NCBI GenBank assembly: GCA_963931865.1
Contig: OZ007506.1
Span: 6,403,393-6,467,392 of the forward strand
Source of the DNA: Axinella damicornis
Lineage: Eukaryota; Porifera; Demospongiae; Axinellida; Axinellidae
Length of the DNA stretch: 64,000 nucleotides
Reading direction: 5' to 3'
The notes beneath the pieces were generated by a model, which worked only from the letters and a program-made list of their open reading frames with translations, was not told the DNA's origin and did not search any database. Positions 11,162-31,000 of this stretch are shown here, piece after piece; position 1 is the stretch's first letter, and every line of letters begins with the position of its first letter. The position numbers and the translations under genes were made by a program.

Positions 11162-11248
11162 AGTAGAGTGGATGTACAACACAAAACATGCTTTATCCAG
11201 GTACATTTTATGCTGTGTTTTATCCACTTGACGTGCACATTGTTGTGT

Positions 11249-11583
11249 AGCTTTACTGCACTTTCCTATACATGATTGTGATGTCCGCACATGCAATGAC
11301 ATGTTTTGTCCATGTTCACAGTTAAGGGACCCTAGTGATGGTATGCTACTGTATATATACTGTGAAGCTTTACTGCACTTTCCTATACATGATTGTGATG
11401 TCCGCACATGCAATGACATGTTTTGTCCATGTTCACAGTTAAGGGACCCTAGTGATGGTATGCTACTGTATATATACTGTGAAGCTTTACTGCACTTTCC
11501 TATACATGATTGTGATGTCCGCACATGCAGTGGCATGTTTTGTCCACGTTCACAGTTGAGGGACCCTAGTGATGGTATGCTAC
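11249..11583. repeat. 117-bp tandem repeat, 2.9 copies, directly after the CXXC1 stop
   Basis: Copies start at about 11249, 11366 and 11483 and are more than 95% alike. Since 117 is 39 codons, reading frames pass through on both strands, but nothing resembles a protein family. Possibly within the CXXC1 3' UTR. Confidence 0.9.
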
Positions 11584-11598
11584 AGTCCATACTTCTAT

Positions 11599-11913
11599 CT
11601 CCCATGTATGGGTCTCTAGTACTCTCTACGTTCACTACTGTGTAGATGATCTCCCATGCTGGATGGGTCTCTAGTACTCTCTACGTGCACTACTGTGTAG
11701 ATGATCTCCCATGTATGGGTCTCTAGTACTCTCTACGTGCACTACTGTGTAGATGATCTCCCATGTATGGGTCTCTAGTACTCTCTACGTTCACTACTGT
11801 GTAGATGATCTCCCATGCTGGATGGGTCTCTAGTACTCTCTACGTGCACTACTGTGTAGATGATCTCCCATGTATGGGTCTCTAGTACTCTCTACGTGCA
11901 CTACTGTGTAGAT
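11599..11913. repeat. 52/55-bp tandem repeat, 6 copies
   Basis: Units start at 11599, 11651, 11706, 11758, 11810 and 11865. Two unit types (CCCATGTATGGG and CCCATGCTGGATGGG) appear in the order a-b-a-a-b-a, indicating that duplication of a higher-order block of 3 units followed the first expansion. Confidence 0.9.
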
Positions 11914-12206
11914 GACTGAAAACGAAATTGGGTATTGATGTACACCCAGTACAGTATAATTGAGGGGGTTATATTTAAAGGACAAAATGTTGGATTGCAG
12001 ACGCTCACATTTTGATAATGCTATCATTGTCATGTCTGTTCGTTCAGTACCATCCATAGTCAAGCATTATTTTGTGCATGCACCTAACTGTTGCAATGAG
12101 TCCACTCCATCCTCACAGTGGGCCGGCTCAGAGTATCTCCAGTTGAGTCTGAAAAGCTACCACTGTATGCACTCGAAGATAGGTTCTATGCAGCCTGGTG
12201 TGTTGA

Positions 12207-12323
12207 TATTGCAGTTGTTTGCTTTTACACAGGCTTAGGGAAGAAAGGAGGTGAAAAATCTAGAGTCGCCAGGAATCGAACCTGGGTCGCTCGCATGAGC
12301 CACGAGTGCCTTAACCACTAGGC
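12207..12323 (-). repeat. tRNA-like SINE copy, minus orientation
   Basis: 117-bp sequence repeated in inverse orientation at 12487-12603. Read on the minus strand it contains a D-arm-like TAGTGGTTAAGGCA and a perfect T arm with B-box GGTTCGATTCC. It differs from its partner at very few positions. Confidence 0.75.
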
Positions 12324-12344
12324 ACGTACCCCTAGTACAAGTGG

Positions 12345-12821
12345 CCTGAATGCCACTTGCACGTACATTATCCTTCCAGTGTATGCATCCCAATTGGGCA
12401 TAAAAGACGGCTCTAATTATAAGACTCCTCCTCAAGACCACGGGATGATAAGACTAGTAGTTAGGTGACACATTCAATTCCACCCAGCCTAGTGGTTAAG
12501 GCACTCGTGGCTCATGCGAGCGACCCAGGTTCGATTCCTGGCGGCTCCAGATTTTTCACCTCCTTTCTTCCCTAAGCCTGTGTAAAAGCAAACAACTGCA
12601 ATACTGTATGCACTCTGCATGGCATCAACTTTAGGCATAATAATATATATAGCCAGCTGGATTCAATTTCATCATGCTGGGTGGAATTGAATGTGTCACC
12701 TAACTACTATAGTCTTATCATCCCGTGGTCTTGAGGAGGAGTCTTATAATTAGAGCCGTCTTTTATGCCCAATTGGGATGCATACACTGGAAGGATAATG
12801 TACGTGCAAGTGGCATTCAGG
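12345..12821. mobile_element. Inverted-repeat element (arms 12345-12485 and 12679-12821) invaded by a SINE
   Basis: Arms of about 141 bp are near-identical inverted repeats (CCTGAATGCCACTTGCACGT ... ATTCAATTCCACCC). The central 193 bp holds the plus-oriented tRNA-like SINE copy (12487-12603). The other SINE copy abuts the left arm outside. Confidence 0.75.
12487..12603 (+). repeat. tRNA-like SINE copy, plus orientation
   Basis: The 12487-12551 part folds as D arm, a 5-bp anticodon stem (CTCGT/GCGAG) with a 7-nt loop GGCTCAT, and a perfect CCAGG/CCTGG T arm with loop TTCGATT. The expected 5' acceptor strand (GGAGCCG) is missing and the base before the anticodon is G rather than T, so I call this a tRNA-derived SINE and not a working tRNA. 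The tail continues with ATTTTTCACCTCC. Confidence 0.75.
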
Positions 12822-13625
12822 TTTCAATACTGTGCTTATGAAATTAATCTCACCCTGACATCACAAATTGATTTCTCACTGATTAAAAGGATATAGCATT
12901 TGAGCGCATGCAGATAAAAATGCCCTTGAGAGTTGAGGACAAGCAGATTCTATAACATGATTCTCTCACTCCTCTAACTAAACTAATCCATCTTCTTAAG
13001 CCTACAAGAGCTCATTCCCCATGCAGGCCTGATCCTCATGCATGCAGCTCACGTTGTCATGACATAACAGGCTAACAGCTGGGGAGTATGCGGAGAAGTG
13101 AATGCGTAGTATGTTCACAGATGCACTGTAACACAAACATTCCTCACTGGCTGTCTCTTTTCAGACTGAAAAGATCAGAGAGCTAGCCATTGAAATGCTA
13201 CTGTAGTGAAACACTAACAACGATGTCGTCAGCTATGGTCTACATGCTTGTCTGGTTGCTATGTAAAGAATTGGGTTTAATGTAGCCGATACACTGACAA
13301 AATGTAACGTGCTTTCAGCTACGGTGTGAACATGTGCAAGTGCTTACACAAGTGCTGCCTTTTAGCAAGCAAGTGAGATCAAGTAGTCACTTTGAACTGG
13401 CTATTGATCCTGATTGTTCCGATCAATGCAAAATTTTGTGGTTGCTAAGTAAAGAATTGGGTTCACATGTAGTCTCCTTAAAGTGATAGCTATTAAGGCC
13501 TGAGCCGATCAATAACGAATGCTTACAGTCACTTACCAGGCTATGAGACTACTACAACAATTATGATAGTAGTCTATAGCTATAAGACGTGACTGACAGC
13601 AGTGCGTGGATGCATCCACGTCAAA
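12822..13625. other. Spacer before the purple acid phosphatase gene
   Basis: No gene recognised. A 24-bp direct repeat (GGTTGCTATGTAAAGAATTG and a copy with one change) occurs near 13253 and 13440. The final bases should hold the phosphatase promoter. Confidence 0.4.
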
Positions 13626-22815
<9,190 letters not shown>

Positions 22816-23186
22816 GACCAGGTGCAATGATCTTCCCATATAGAACTTGAATAGCAAGTAGCTTCCTCTACTACATTTGTTATTTAGCCATGCAGTATTG
22901 TATGTAGCTATATAGACCAGAGAACTATCTCTATCATTAATTATCTAAAGACCATGGGGTTTATCTCAGGACGTTGTTAGTATTCTCAGCATTGATTTGC
23001 AGTAAATTGTTTATGCTGCAAGAGAGTAGTTCAAAGATATGGCTATACTAGCGGCTTAGCTCTTCCAAACCAGATGTCCCTACTTTCCTCACTGTACACA
23101 TAAATAGCAGCACACTGTAGTGAGAAAATGTGCTGTGAGAAGCCTCTATATATACATTCCACATTGTATGATGATCAAATGAAAAT

Positions 23187-23335
23187 TTAGTGGGCTATGG
23201 AATTTTATGGGCTACGGAATATCAATGGAAATTTAGTGGGCTATGGAATTTTATGGGCTACGGAATATCAGTGAAATTTCATGGGCTATGTGATATTTCA
23301 TGTGCTATAAATTTCATGGGCTATGGACTATCCAT
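23187..23335. repeat. GGGCTATGGAATTT tandem repeat
   Basis: A block of about 52 bp (AAATTTAGTGGGCTATGGAA, TTTTATGGGCTACGGAATATC) occurs twice almost exactly, followed by degenerate TTTCATGGGCTATG units. Confidence 0.85.
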
Positions 23336-23579
23336 GAAAAATTACTTAAGTTAGAACCTAGAAGTGTCACGGTCAGTTGGTGCTGCGGCTGATGTTGGCA
23401 AATTCAATGGCAAGCTGACTGAGTGCAGGTTTTGACTACCGAGGATGGATAGATTATATCACATTTTTACTGATTCACATAATTATGGTATTATTGTAGG
23501 GGGAGGGGGGGGGTTCCCTGTACAAAGCAAGGGGAATGGGACCGGGGCATAATAAGACCCCACTGAGCTAGCTAGCACC

Positions 23580-23840
23580 ACTGATTGTATGTGATATGCA
23601 GATCTGGTCTAAGTTTAGGGAGGTCTTTGTCCTGGGCAGATCTCCACCATGACATCCAATTACATGTACATGTACCTATTGCTTACCTGGTACATGTACT
23701 TATTGCTTGGCTTCTGGGTGGTCATGAATATCATTAACAGTATTGCAGAGGGGGTTCCCCATCCAAGTTTTCATAGGTAACATCAATGGTGCTTCCCCCA
23801 CCAAGTCTGGTCCAGCAGAGCAGCGAATGAGAACACTACC
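23580..23840 (+). repeat. Decayed relative of the TTAA-flanked elements
   Basis: Shares AGATCTGG, AAGTTTAGGGA, TGACATCCA and GTCATGAATATCATTAACRG, in order, with 17530-17700 and 63520-63700, but lacks the CCCTTTAA ends. Confidence 0.6.
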
Positions 23841-24164
23841 GATATAGGTGCTGATCTGTTGTATGGTAGCTACATGTACGATGTAATGGAGCCGGACCTG
23901 TGTCCACTCAATGGTCTGTTGTGTAAATTTGTACGATGCAATGGAGTTGGAGCTGCCACCACTCAATCGGTCCACAGTTTGAGCTACAGGTGAGATATAC
24001 TGGTAGCTATATGCAGTCATGGAGCAGTAGTGAGAGGAATTACAGGGCTTTCACACACACACATCACATAAGACTTCCAACTCAATACTATTACACTCCT
24101 GGTATAGGAAAAATTGTGCCGCGTAATTAATCTAAATAATTAATAAACGTTTGACTACTTCGGG

Positions 24165-24490
24165 ATGGCCTACAAAGATTCTGACTACACCGTCGTGATC
24201 GCTATGCTGCAGTGACACAACCACACAATAATTGTGCTGAAACTCACCTTGGTGGTGGAGATACAAGCGCTTTTGTTGTGTCGTCGGACGCCATTGCTCG
24301 ATCGCTCTCTTCGACGTTGGCTGCCAGTACTGCCTTACGAAGGCCCCACAAAGATTCTGACCACACAGCCGTGATTGCTGTCGTTCACTGACGCTTACAT
24401 ACCGAAACTCACCGTGCTGGCTAAGTTATGAGTGCTGTAATAATGTCTTGTCTTCCTTTTGGTCACCATTGCTCGCGATCGACTGAGCGT
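24165..24490. repeat. Diverged tandem duplication of about 185 bp
   Basis: CACAAAGATTCTGACCACAC, CGTGATTGCT, GAAACTCACC and CCATTGCTCG recur in the same order at 24165-24305 and 24345-24490. Confidence 0.6.
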
Positions 24491-24641
24491 GGTTGCCACG
24501 TGGCATGTGCGTTAATTGGAAACTAGCGCTACGGCGAGTCGCAACCGGGAACGTAGATTACCACGCCTCGATTATTAGTGTTGGGGGCGTGGCGGGGGCG
24601 TGGTCAGGGTTAGGGTATATTAGGGACAGTGCAGGCATTAT

Positions 24642-24692
24642 GTTTCTGTGACGTCACAGAAACGTTTCTGGAAACGTTTCTGTGACGTCACG
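24642..24692. repeat. Palindrome with two TGACGTCA sites
   Basis: TTTCTGTGACGTCACAGAAA followed by CGTTTCTGGAAACG and TTTCTGTGACGTCACGCC. It forms a strong hairpin and carries two CRE/ATF-type octamers TGACGTCA. Could be a hairpin element or regulatory DNA. Confidence 0.7.
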
Positions 24693-24922
24693 CCTCGCAC
24701 TACCACACTTTATTGAGTTGCTAGAACGCGGCTACCAGGAGTGCGGTTGCCCCTCGATAGAATATAGCCATATTAAATTTCACTATCAACATCAACACCA
24801 GCTAATATCTCTACAAAACATCCAACCATACAACGTTACATCTATCTATATCTGTATCTATATAAAACCACACTAACTTCTAACCATATAACCGTACAAC
24901 ATATACTGTATCTAGAATCACA

Positions 24923-24928
24923 TTTATT
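24923..24928 (-). terminator. Poly(A) signal AATAAA for the cysteine-rich protein gene
   Basis: AATAAA on the minus strand begins eight bases beyond the stop codon at 24936-24938, unusually close but the only candidate. Confidence 0.45.
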
Positions 24929-24935
24929 TACACTA

Positions 24936-25871
24936 TCACTGAGTGTAAATCTCGATCAGCTGAATGGGAGTGTCCTCATCAGAACTACCATTGGAAAAGC
25001 AGAGCCTGATCTCGATATCATTAGTGGTTGGTTGAGGCAGTGTCTTACAGAACCACGGAGGAGTGTTGAATTCACAGCAGGTGCTGCCTCCTGAACAACC
25101 AGCTCCATCCCAAAGAGGATCATCAGTAAAGAAAGTGCTCCCAATCCTTGAACCCGTATTTCCAGTATCACAGAAATAGTCATTTCCGATGGAAGTCTGA
25201 TATGGCCAGTTGAGAGTAGGATTAGTGCAAGCACATACGAACTGAATTGAACTACTCGTTGAACTTTGATGTGAAGCACAGGCAAATGTCCAGATATGCT
25301 GTCGTGATCCAGCTGCACCATGTGTGACAGAAACACCGTCGATATACTGTCCTTCTATATTACGACCTGAATTCGCACCATGAAAGGCATTTGGATCTCC
25401 TCTCTGGTACCCAACGATCCTACCACACACCTGCTGGTAAGAACTACCACCAGAGGTAAAGAAAGCTGAATCGCATGCTACACCTGAGGATGACGATCTT
25501 CCACAGGTTCTCACTGGAGTGGAGATGAGATTCCAATTTGGGGGACACTGCTGGGTAGCATCAGACATATTGAGATAAGCAATACGATTCCACTGTCCTG
25601 GTCCACCGCATGGACAATTGCCAGTGATTTGGTTGTTGCTGCCATTATTGCCTAGTAAGGGAATGACATTTTCTCGAAGAACATTTCCAACGCTCTCTGT
25701 GATGTTGCTTCTCACTGCTTGCAGATCAGACTGGGCAGGACACACTCCTTGCTGCTGTCCCTGGATAGCTCTTGCAGGCAACGTCACTGGGAGTGTAGCA
25801 GCTTGTTGTTGCTGAGCCACACACAGAGTACATGTACAAATCACAAGCAGAAAATGTACACTCCAATACAT
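24936..25871 (-). CDS. Secreted cysteine-rich protein of unknown function, intronless
   Basis: A single open frame of 311 aa with a clear N-terminal signal peptide (MYWSVHFLLVICTCTLCVA) and no other membrane segment, so secreted. After a Gln/Ala-rich stretch and a helical segment of about 50 residues, the core starts at GPGQWNRIAYLNMSDATQQC and includes PPNWNLISTPVRTCG, DGVSVTHGAAGSRQHIWTFA and several cysteine pairs (CGGP, CAC, TCCEF). Sponge and cnidarian genomes encode predicted secreted proteins with this layout; I know no assigned function. N-glycosylation sites (NMS, NIT, NGS) are present. A TATATAG-like sequence about 40-45 bases upstream of the ATG could be a TATA box. It stands out as the only intronless gene among heavily spliced ones. 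Confidence 0.8.
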   Translation of the reverse strand: MYWSVHFLLVICTCTLCVAQQQQAATLPVTLPARAIQGQQQGVCPAQSDLQAVRSNITESVGNVLRENVIPLLGNNGSNNQITGNCPCGGPGQWNRIAYLNMSDATQQCPPNWNLISTPVRTCGRSSSSGVACDSAFFTSGGSSYQQVCGRIVGYQRGDPNAFHGANSGRNIEGQYIDGVSVTHGAAGSRQHIWTFACASHQSSTSSSIQFVCACTNPTLNWPYQTSIGNDYFCDTGNTGSRIGSTFFTDDPLWDGAGCSGGSTCCEFNTPPWFCKTLPQPTTNDIEIRLCFSNGSSDEDTPIQLIEIYTQ

Positions 25872-26573
25872 GATACAAACTTACACTCATGTACCATCAG
25901 TTTTGTAACTATATATCTCTCTATAGCCACTACTATTATTTATGTACGCACAACTAGCTACTAACAAAAGTTATGATCGCCATAGGTGGTAAATTATCTG
26001 TAGGAGTGTGCATTCCACTGAACATGAATGGCAATGAATTACTAAGGTTCATTCATGAAAAGAAAGAACCAAAAGAATGTGCATCTGAGTCATGAATGGA
26101 TGGTAGCTACGTAAGACGCAAGAAAACAAGAAGTATAAATTCATGCATGATCTCTCAGGTATCATGTGCTTTCGCTGGAATGTGATATAATTATGTTATG
26201 AAATTCATAGGATGCTATTAATGTCCTGATGACATGTCAAGTTACATGCCTGTATTAGCTACTGCTATTTCATGCAACCCCAGTTGCTGCACTGAAAATG
26301 AACAATAAATACTGAGAAGCACCATCCAGCAATTATTGCTGAGAAACTGCATGAATTTGCTCTGCATGTTATTAACTCAATGTTATTACAAAGCTGTAGG
26401 CATAGTAGAACAGCACAAAGTAGGGAGACAACATAGGGATGATTGTCAGTGTAATGAGAAGAATAAATGTACTTATAAGTAATACAAGTCAAACATAGTA
26501 GTTGTACAATATACAGACATCTCAAAACAGAACTAAAAGAACAATACGAGCTGCTCTACAGCCTACCTTACAC

Positions 26574-26619
26574 CATGGATAATAGAGCATAGAGCACTCC
26601 CTGTGCTCTATTATCCATG
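26574..26619. repeat. Short palindrome CATGGATAATAGAGCA
   Basis: Near-perfect inverted repeat, CATGGATAATAGAGC and GCTCTATTATCCATG, with a 16-base loop. Confidence 0.75.
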
Positions 26620-27046
26620 CTTACACTAAGAACCAAAGGGAAAAAAAATACAGATAAACATTTTTTTTAAAACCACTAACGTACAGAAAAAAGGAACTAA
26701 CACAATCACAATAATGTATACAAAACAAAACCAAATACAACTACAGTCATGCAACTATTTACACAGAAGTTTCCCAGCACTGAGGCTGCATTGCCACGCT
26801 GAATAGCAACGGACTCTATTAATAATTTTCTTTTAATGCTATCATTCCGGATCCTACCAATTTTTTTTTTCCTCACTATTCCTCCCATTTCTTCTGACTT
26901 GATTTTGATCTATGCGGAAGAACCCACACATGCTTGTGGGGTTGGAACACCACCAGGCATACAAGCCTGCAGTAGCTGATATGACTGGCATCGATCTGCT
27001 ATATATATATATAGACACACTGTACTTCAGAACTTCGACGTAGATA

Positions 27047-27153
27047 TATTGGTCCAGCAGGAAGTAACGGACACACATGCACATTCAGCACTGGCCCAGC
27101 CCTAATATACCCAAAATCACCGCCCTACTTCCTGCCAGACCAATAACCACTTT
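27047..27153. mobile_element. Inverted copy of the 3261-3362 repeat
   Basis: Ends ATTGGTCCAGCAGGAAGTA and TACTTCCTGCCAGACCAATA form a clear terminal inverted repeat of about 18 bp; the interior matches 3261-3362 in reverse complement. Confidence 0.7.
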
Positions 27154-27638
27154 GTTAAATTCTTTTTCAATAATAATATTCTATTAAATTTTGATATTGA
27201 TAATGAAAAGTGTGAACATACGTGCAAAAAAAACAATGTTAGCGAATGGCTATCGATATCTTTGCACGAGCTCTAGATCAATCCTATTGCTATAGAAGGC
27301 TTCTAGCTATGCAGCTGCAACTTGATGGCTTTAACTCAAAATTAGTAGGCAAAATGGGAGTACAGGTGAGATGGCACTAACCCAAAGTCATCATCACTCT
27401 GTTCTTATGCACATACGAGACACTGCTACTATGAAAATGTCCGCATAGACTCTTGAGGCAGCTGTATGATATTTCCATGATAGCTACTTATGGTTTGCCC
27501 GGCGCATTCCGCCGAGCAACTTGAACCTAACCTGTTGCATTGCTCGGTAGCTCCTGGCATGCAGGCTGGCTGCATAACCTCATTCCCAGGCTCAGCCTTG
27601 GTCGCTTTGCACAATTACGGTATTCCAGCAAGTGCAAG

Positions 27639-27707
27639 TAGTCTCATTCCCAGACCCTCCCCGAAAAAGGATAAAGGGTGCACGTTCGGGGTCTGGGAAC
27701 GAGACTA
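27639..27707. mobile_element. Hairpin element, TAGTCTCATTCCCAG family
   Basis: Starts TAGTCTCATTCCCAGACCC and ends GGGTCTGGGAACGAGACTA. Flanks AAGTGCAAG and TACTGCAAG agree at 7 of 9 bases. Confidence 0.85.
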
Positions 27708-28008
27708 TACTGCAAGCGACGGAAAGTTGGGCGGGGCTGGGAAGAACGTTGCCTAGCAACGCAGAGCGCTCATTGTCTCCTTTACTGTTTATTTATAATT
27801 ATGTTGTTATGCGAGGAAGCAGCAGTAATTACTTGGTGAGCATGCAATGAGAACCGGATTACCACCGCCGATTTATATGTTTTTGTTTATATCTAGCCAC
27901 TAGCTGTATAGCTACCACTACTGTTAGGCTCGAGGCGTACCGTGACTGCACCCGCACTGGCACCGGTGAACCAGCTACGGTGGGCGTAGCTGGCGCTAAA
28001 TACAAATA

Positions 28009-31000
28009 ATGGAGATTCCACTCATGGATGTGGTGATCGATGTTCCAGCAGCGCATCCTGTTGGCTTTGGACGTACTCCGGTAAGTTTGGAGCAGTGTTT
28101 TCTTCAGTGGAGAGGGAAGTGGATGATGCAGACTGGGGAGGAGGGGAGTTTTCCCATTAAGCTAGCCACAGCAGAATTGTCACAGTAGCATGAATTATAA
28201 GCACATGCACATTATGATCTAGTCTCAGAATCAGACCCTTTGCACGAGGAGTGAGGAAGAGCTTGAGCATGTGCTTACATTTTGAGTTGTCCCCAGGACG
28301 GAGTGTTGAGCTGATGAATCAGAATTGCAAATGACATCATAGAAATCATTTTCTCCAGATTCTCAAGTAGATCTTTAGATATGGCTAATCGCTGTGCTAT
28401 GCTGTGTTACTCCCAAGTGTTTGACGGGAGCAATGACTGCATGACTCAATGAGCAGGTCGATAGTGATCATATGCATGGTATCACCTTTGGTCGCTAATT
28501 ACCCACATTCCGTCGGGACAACTTGAATGTAGGCACGTGCCCAGACCCTTCCTCCTCCACGTGCAAAGGGTCTGGTTCCAAAACTAATTATGAAGCACAT
28601 GCAGAATGCTTGTACCTTTTGGTGGTTCCTTATCGATAGCTACAAATGAAAGTATTCAGTGTTTATCCTGACAAAAATATTTGGAGGTGGTGTCCAGTAC
28701 ACAAGTGTATTCATGAGCATTCCAGTACCCAGTGGGTGGGCTATGTAGCTAGTTGGTATCAGGTTGCATACATAGCAGTGCCTCAGCTGCATGCTACAGT
28801 ATACTGATCTTTAAACCTCTACATGACATGCAACATGTACAACCTAACACTCAGTTTGCAGTGAGAGCTCACTGAAACTAGACCAACATCTCCTTGAGTT
28901 TGATCATGAAATTGATTTTATTCACTACATACATGAATTGAATATAAATTTTATTCACTACATACATGACATTGCATGTGGCAAAGAAGGTTGAGCAATA
29001 GGTGCCAGTATCTATGCACCTATATACATAGAGTAGGCTTGTTATTATTATTTTGCTGTAGCTGTTACAGGCTTGGGGAGTTTTAGCTTCACTCTGCATG
29101 CACCTGCAGCAAGTGTGCATGGGACAGGATGAGCTGCATGGGTACAGGATGACAGCACATGGCAGTGTTCTGTGCTTGACTGTATGTATAAAGCCTTCAC
29201 TTTATAGGGCCTCTATTTCCACCATTTGAAGCACATATTTGCGGGTAGAGCGCTGGCATAGCTTGACTAATGAATTGAACGGTTAGAGTAATGAATAAAC
29301 TTAGGATGACTGAATGTAGTGCCATGTGCCAGTTGAACTGTCCCACTTCGATAGCATCCGAGTCCACTCAATATTGTCAAGCATTGGAGATGCGACAACT
29401 AAGCTGTCGTGGTAGTCATTGTTGTCAGTAAATCATGATGTGCTGCTGATGACAGGCTAAAATGTCATGAAAGCTTATTCTGGCTTTCACTTAGCAGCAG
29501 AGCACATTGCTATAGTGCAAAACTCCTGACCTTTATCCCAAAAGCATCCAGCTTGGGCATTCTACCTCAAAATCTTGCACGTTACACCAGTTTGTGAACA
29601 TGTACCATATTTAGGGGAGTGTACTGGAGGACCTCAAGAAGTCCATCGACTGGGATGATGCAGAGTCGTTCAGTCTGCATCTAGCCGAGTTGGAGAGGCT
29701 TCTCCCAGATGACAAGACAGTGGGAGAACAACTTGCTGCCAGCGGTGCTCTTTGCAATGCTGCAGCAATTGGGTCCATTCCGAAGATGAATACCCTGATT
29801 CAGAAGGGTGTAGGTAAGTCTGACACTGTTACAAGCTGAACAGTTGTAAGACTGTGTCCATACATCCTCTGCATTCAGTAAAGGATGAAGCATTTGCGTA
29901 TTTATAATCCACAGTGAAAGGCTCCCCTATACTACATACCGTGACCCGTACAGTAAAATGGCTTGTTTTACCTCTAGATATCAACACCAAGTCACACAAC
30001 CCTTGGGTTGGGGGTGAGGTAAGTGAATACAAGCCATACTTTTACTACAGCTTGAGTGTAGTTCATGGTATAGCAAGTCACTAACAACTCACAAATAATA
30101 CTACCTATCCGTCTCCATTAGAATCAGTAATGGGAATAAATGCATGAGAAACAGGCAAAGTAATTGCCCAAGCGATAGTCACTTTGCCTGTTGTTCCCAA
30201 ATGGCATGAGAATGGTGTGATTATCTGTTAATCATATGTTTCCAGAAGCATGAAAGCATAGAAGGAAGTGATAAATCATGCCCAAAAGTGAACTAGACGT
30301 TACCACTTTTTCTCGGTGAAGGAATGCTGACACTGCATGTTGTGTGCTGAAGTGGAAAGCTTTGGGATGGAAGCATGTGCACATATGTATAGCTGCGATG
30401 CTGATTGGTCAGCACGTAAATGGAACAATACACTTTTGGATTAGTCAGGTGCATGCATCAAGGCACATTTCAGTGAGTTTGCATGAAACAGAGGAGAATA
30501 CAGAAATGCGTTCTTGGTCCATGGCGCTACCTTGTTAGTTGCGATGTGAGCCAGCTGTATTGTGTGCATGGTTTGTGATCCACGATGGAGCTATGACAAT
30601 GTGAATTTCTTAGGTACCAACAATGGTATCATGCATAGTTCAGTGTAGACTAAGGTATACTGTGAAAAGTAGGATGTGCTAACCATCTGAGAGATTTGGA
30701 CAGGTCATTGCTGAGGATACTGCAACAGTGTAGTCGTGTTTGAGGGACAAACTGAAATACTTAAAAATGTAAACTGCTATAAGGCTCAGACTGTTGATTG
30801 AATGTTAAACTCTGTTTCCATCAGTGCACCCCTTTGTATGTGGCAACCTGGATTGACAATCATGAAGCTGCTGTGAGATACCTTGTTGACAATGGAGCTA
30901 ATGTCAACATCAAGGGTTATAAAGGGGTAAGTGAATACAGATAAGGAATGTTCATTGACCGGACATGCACATCGTTTCACCCGATGAATGTTGAGTGTTT

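Larger units (their letters stand above)
22816..24935. other. Spacer between phosphatase and cysteine-rich protein genes
   Basis: No gene recognised. Holds the short tandem repeat at 23187-23335, a decayed TTAA-element relative, a diverged tandem duplication and a palindrome, each listed separately. A single GGGTTAGGG at about 24606 is not a telomere array. Confidence 0.5.
25872..28008. other. Spacer before the TRPA-type gene
   Basis: No convincing gene on either strand. Contains the palindrome at 26574-26619, the repeat copy at 27047-27153 and the hairpin at 27639-27707. The last 200 bases probably hold the TRPA promoter and 5' UTR. Confidence 0.45.

Noticed and set aside
11153..11645. Open frames of 114 and 160 codons with a 39-residue repeat on opposite strands
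   Set aside because: The 117-bp tandem repeat keeps both frames open; there is no domain or splice support.
12260..12553. Functional tRNA genes
   Set aside because: T arm and anticodon stem pair, but the 5' acceptor strand is missing and the base before the anticodon is G; the sequence continues as a repeat present in two inverted copies.
13165..13206. Possible small terminal exon (TTTTCAG then TEKIRELAIEMLL and stop)
   Set aside because: It looks exon-like but no upstream exon with a matching donor was found; CXXC1 already ends properly at 11161.
24600..24620. Telomere-like GGGTTAGGG
   Set aside because: Only one unit, in GC-rich single-copy context.
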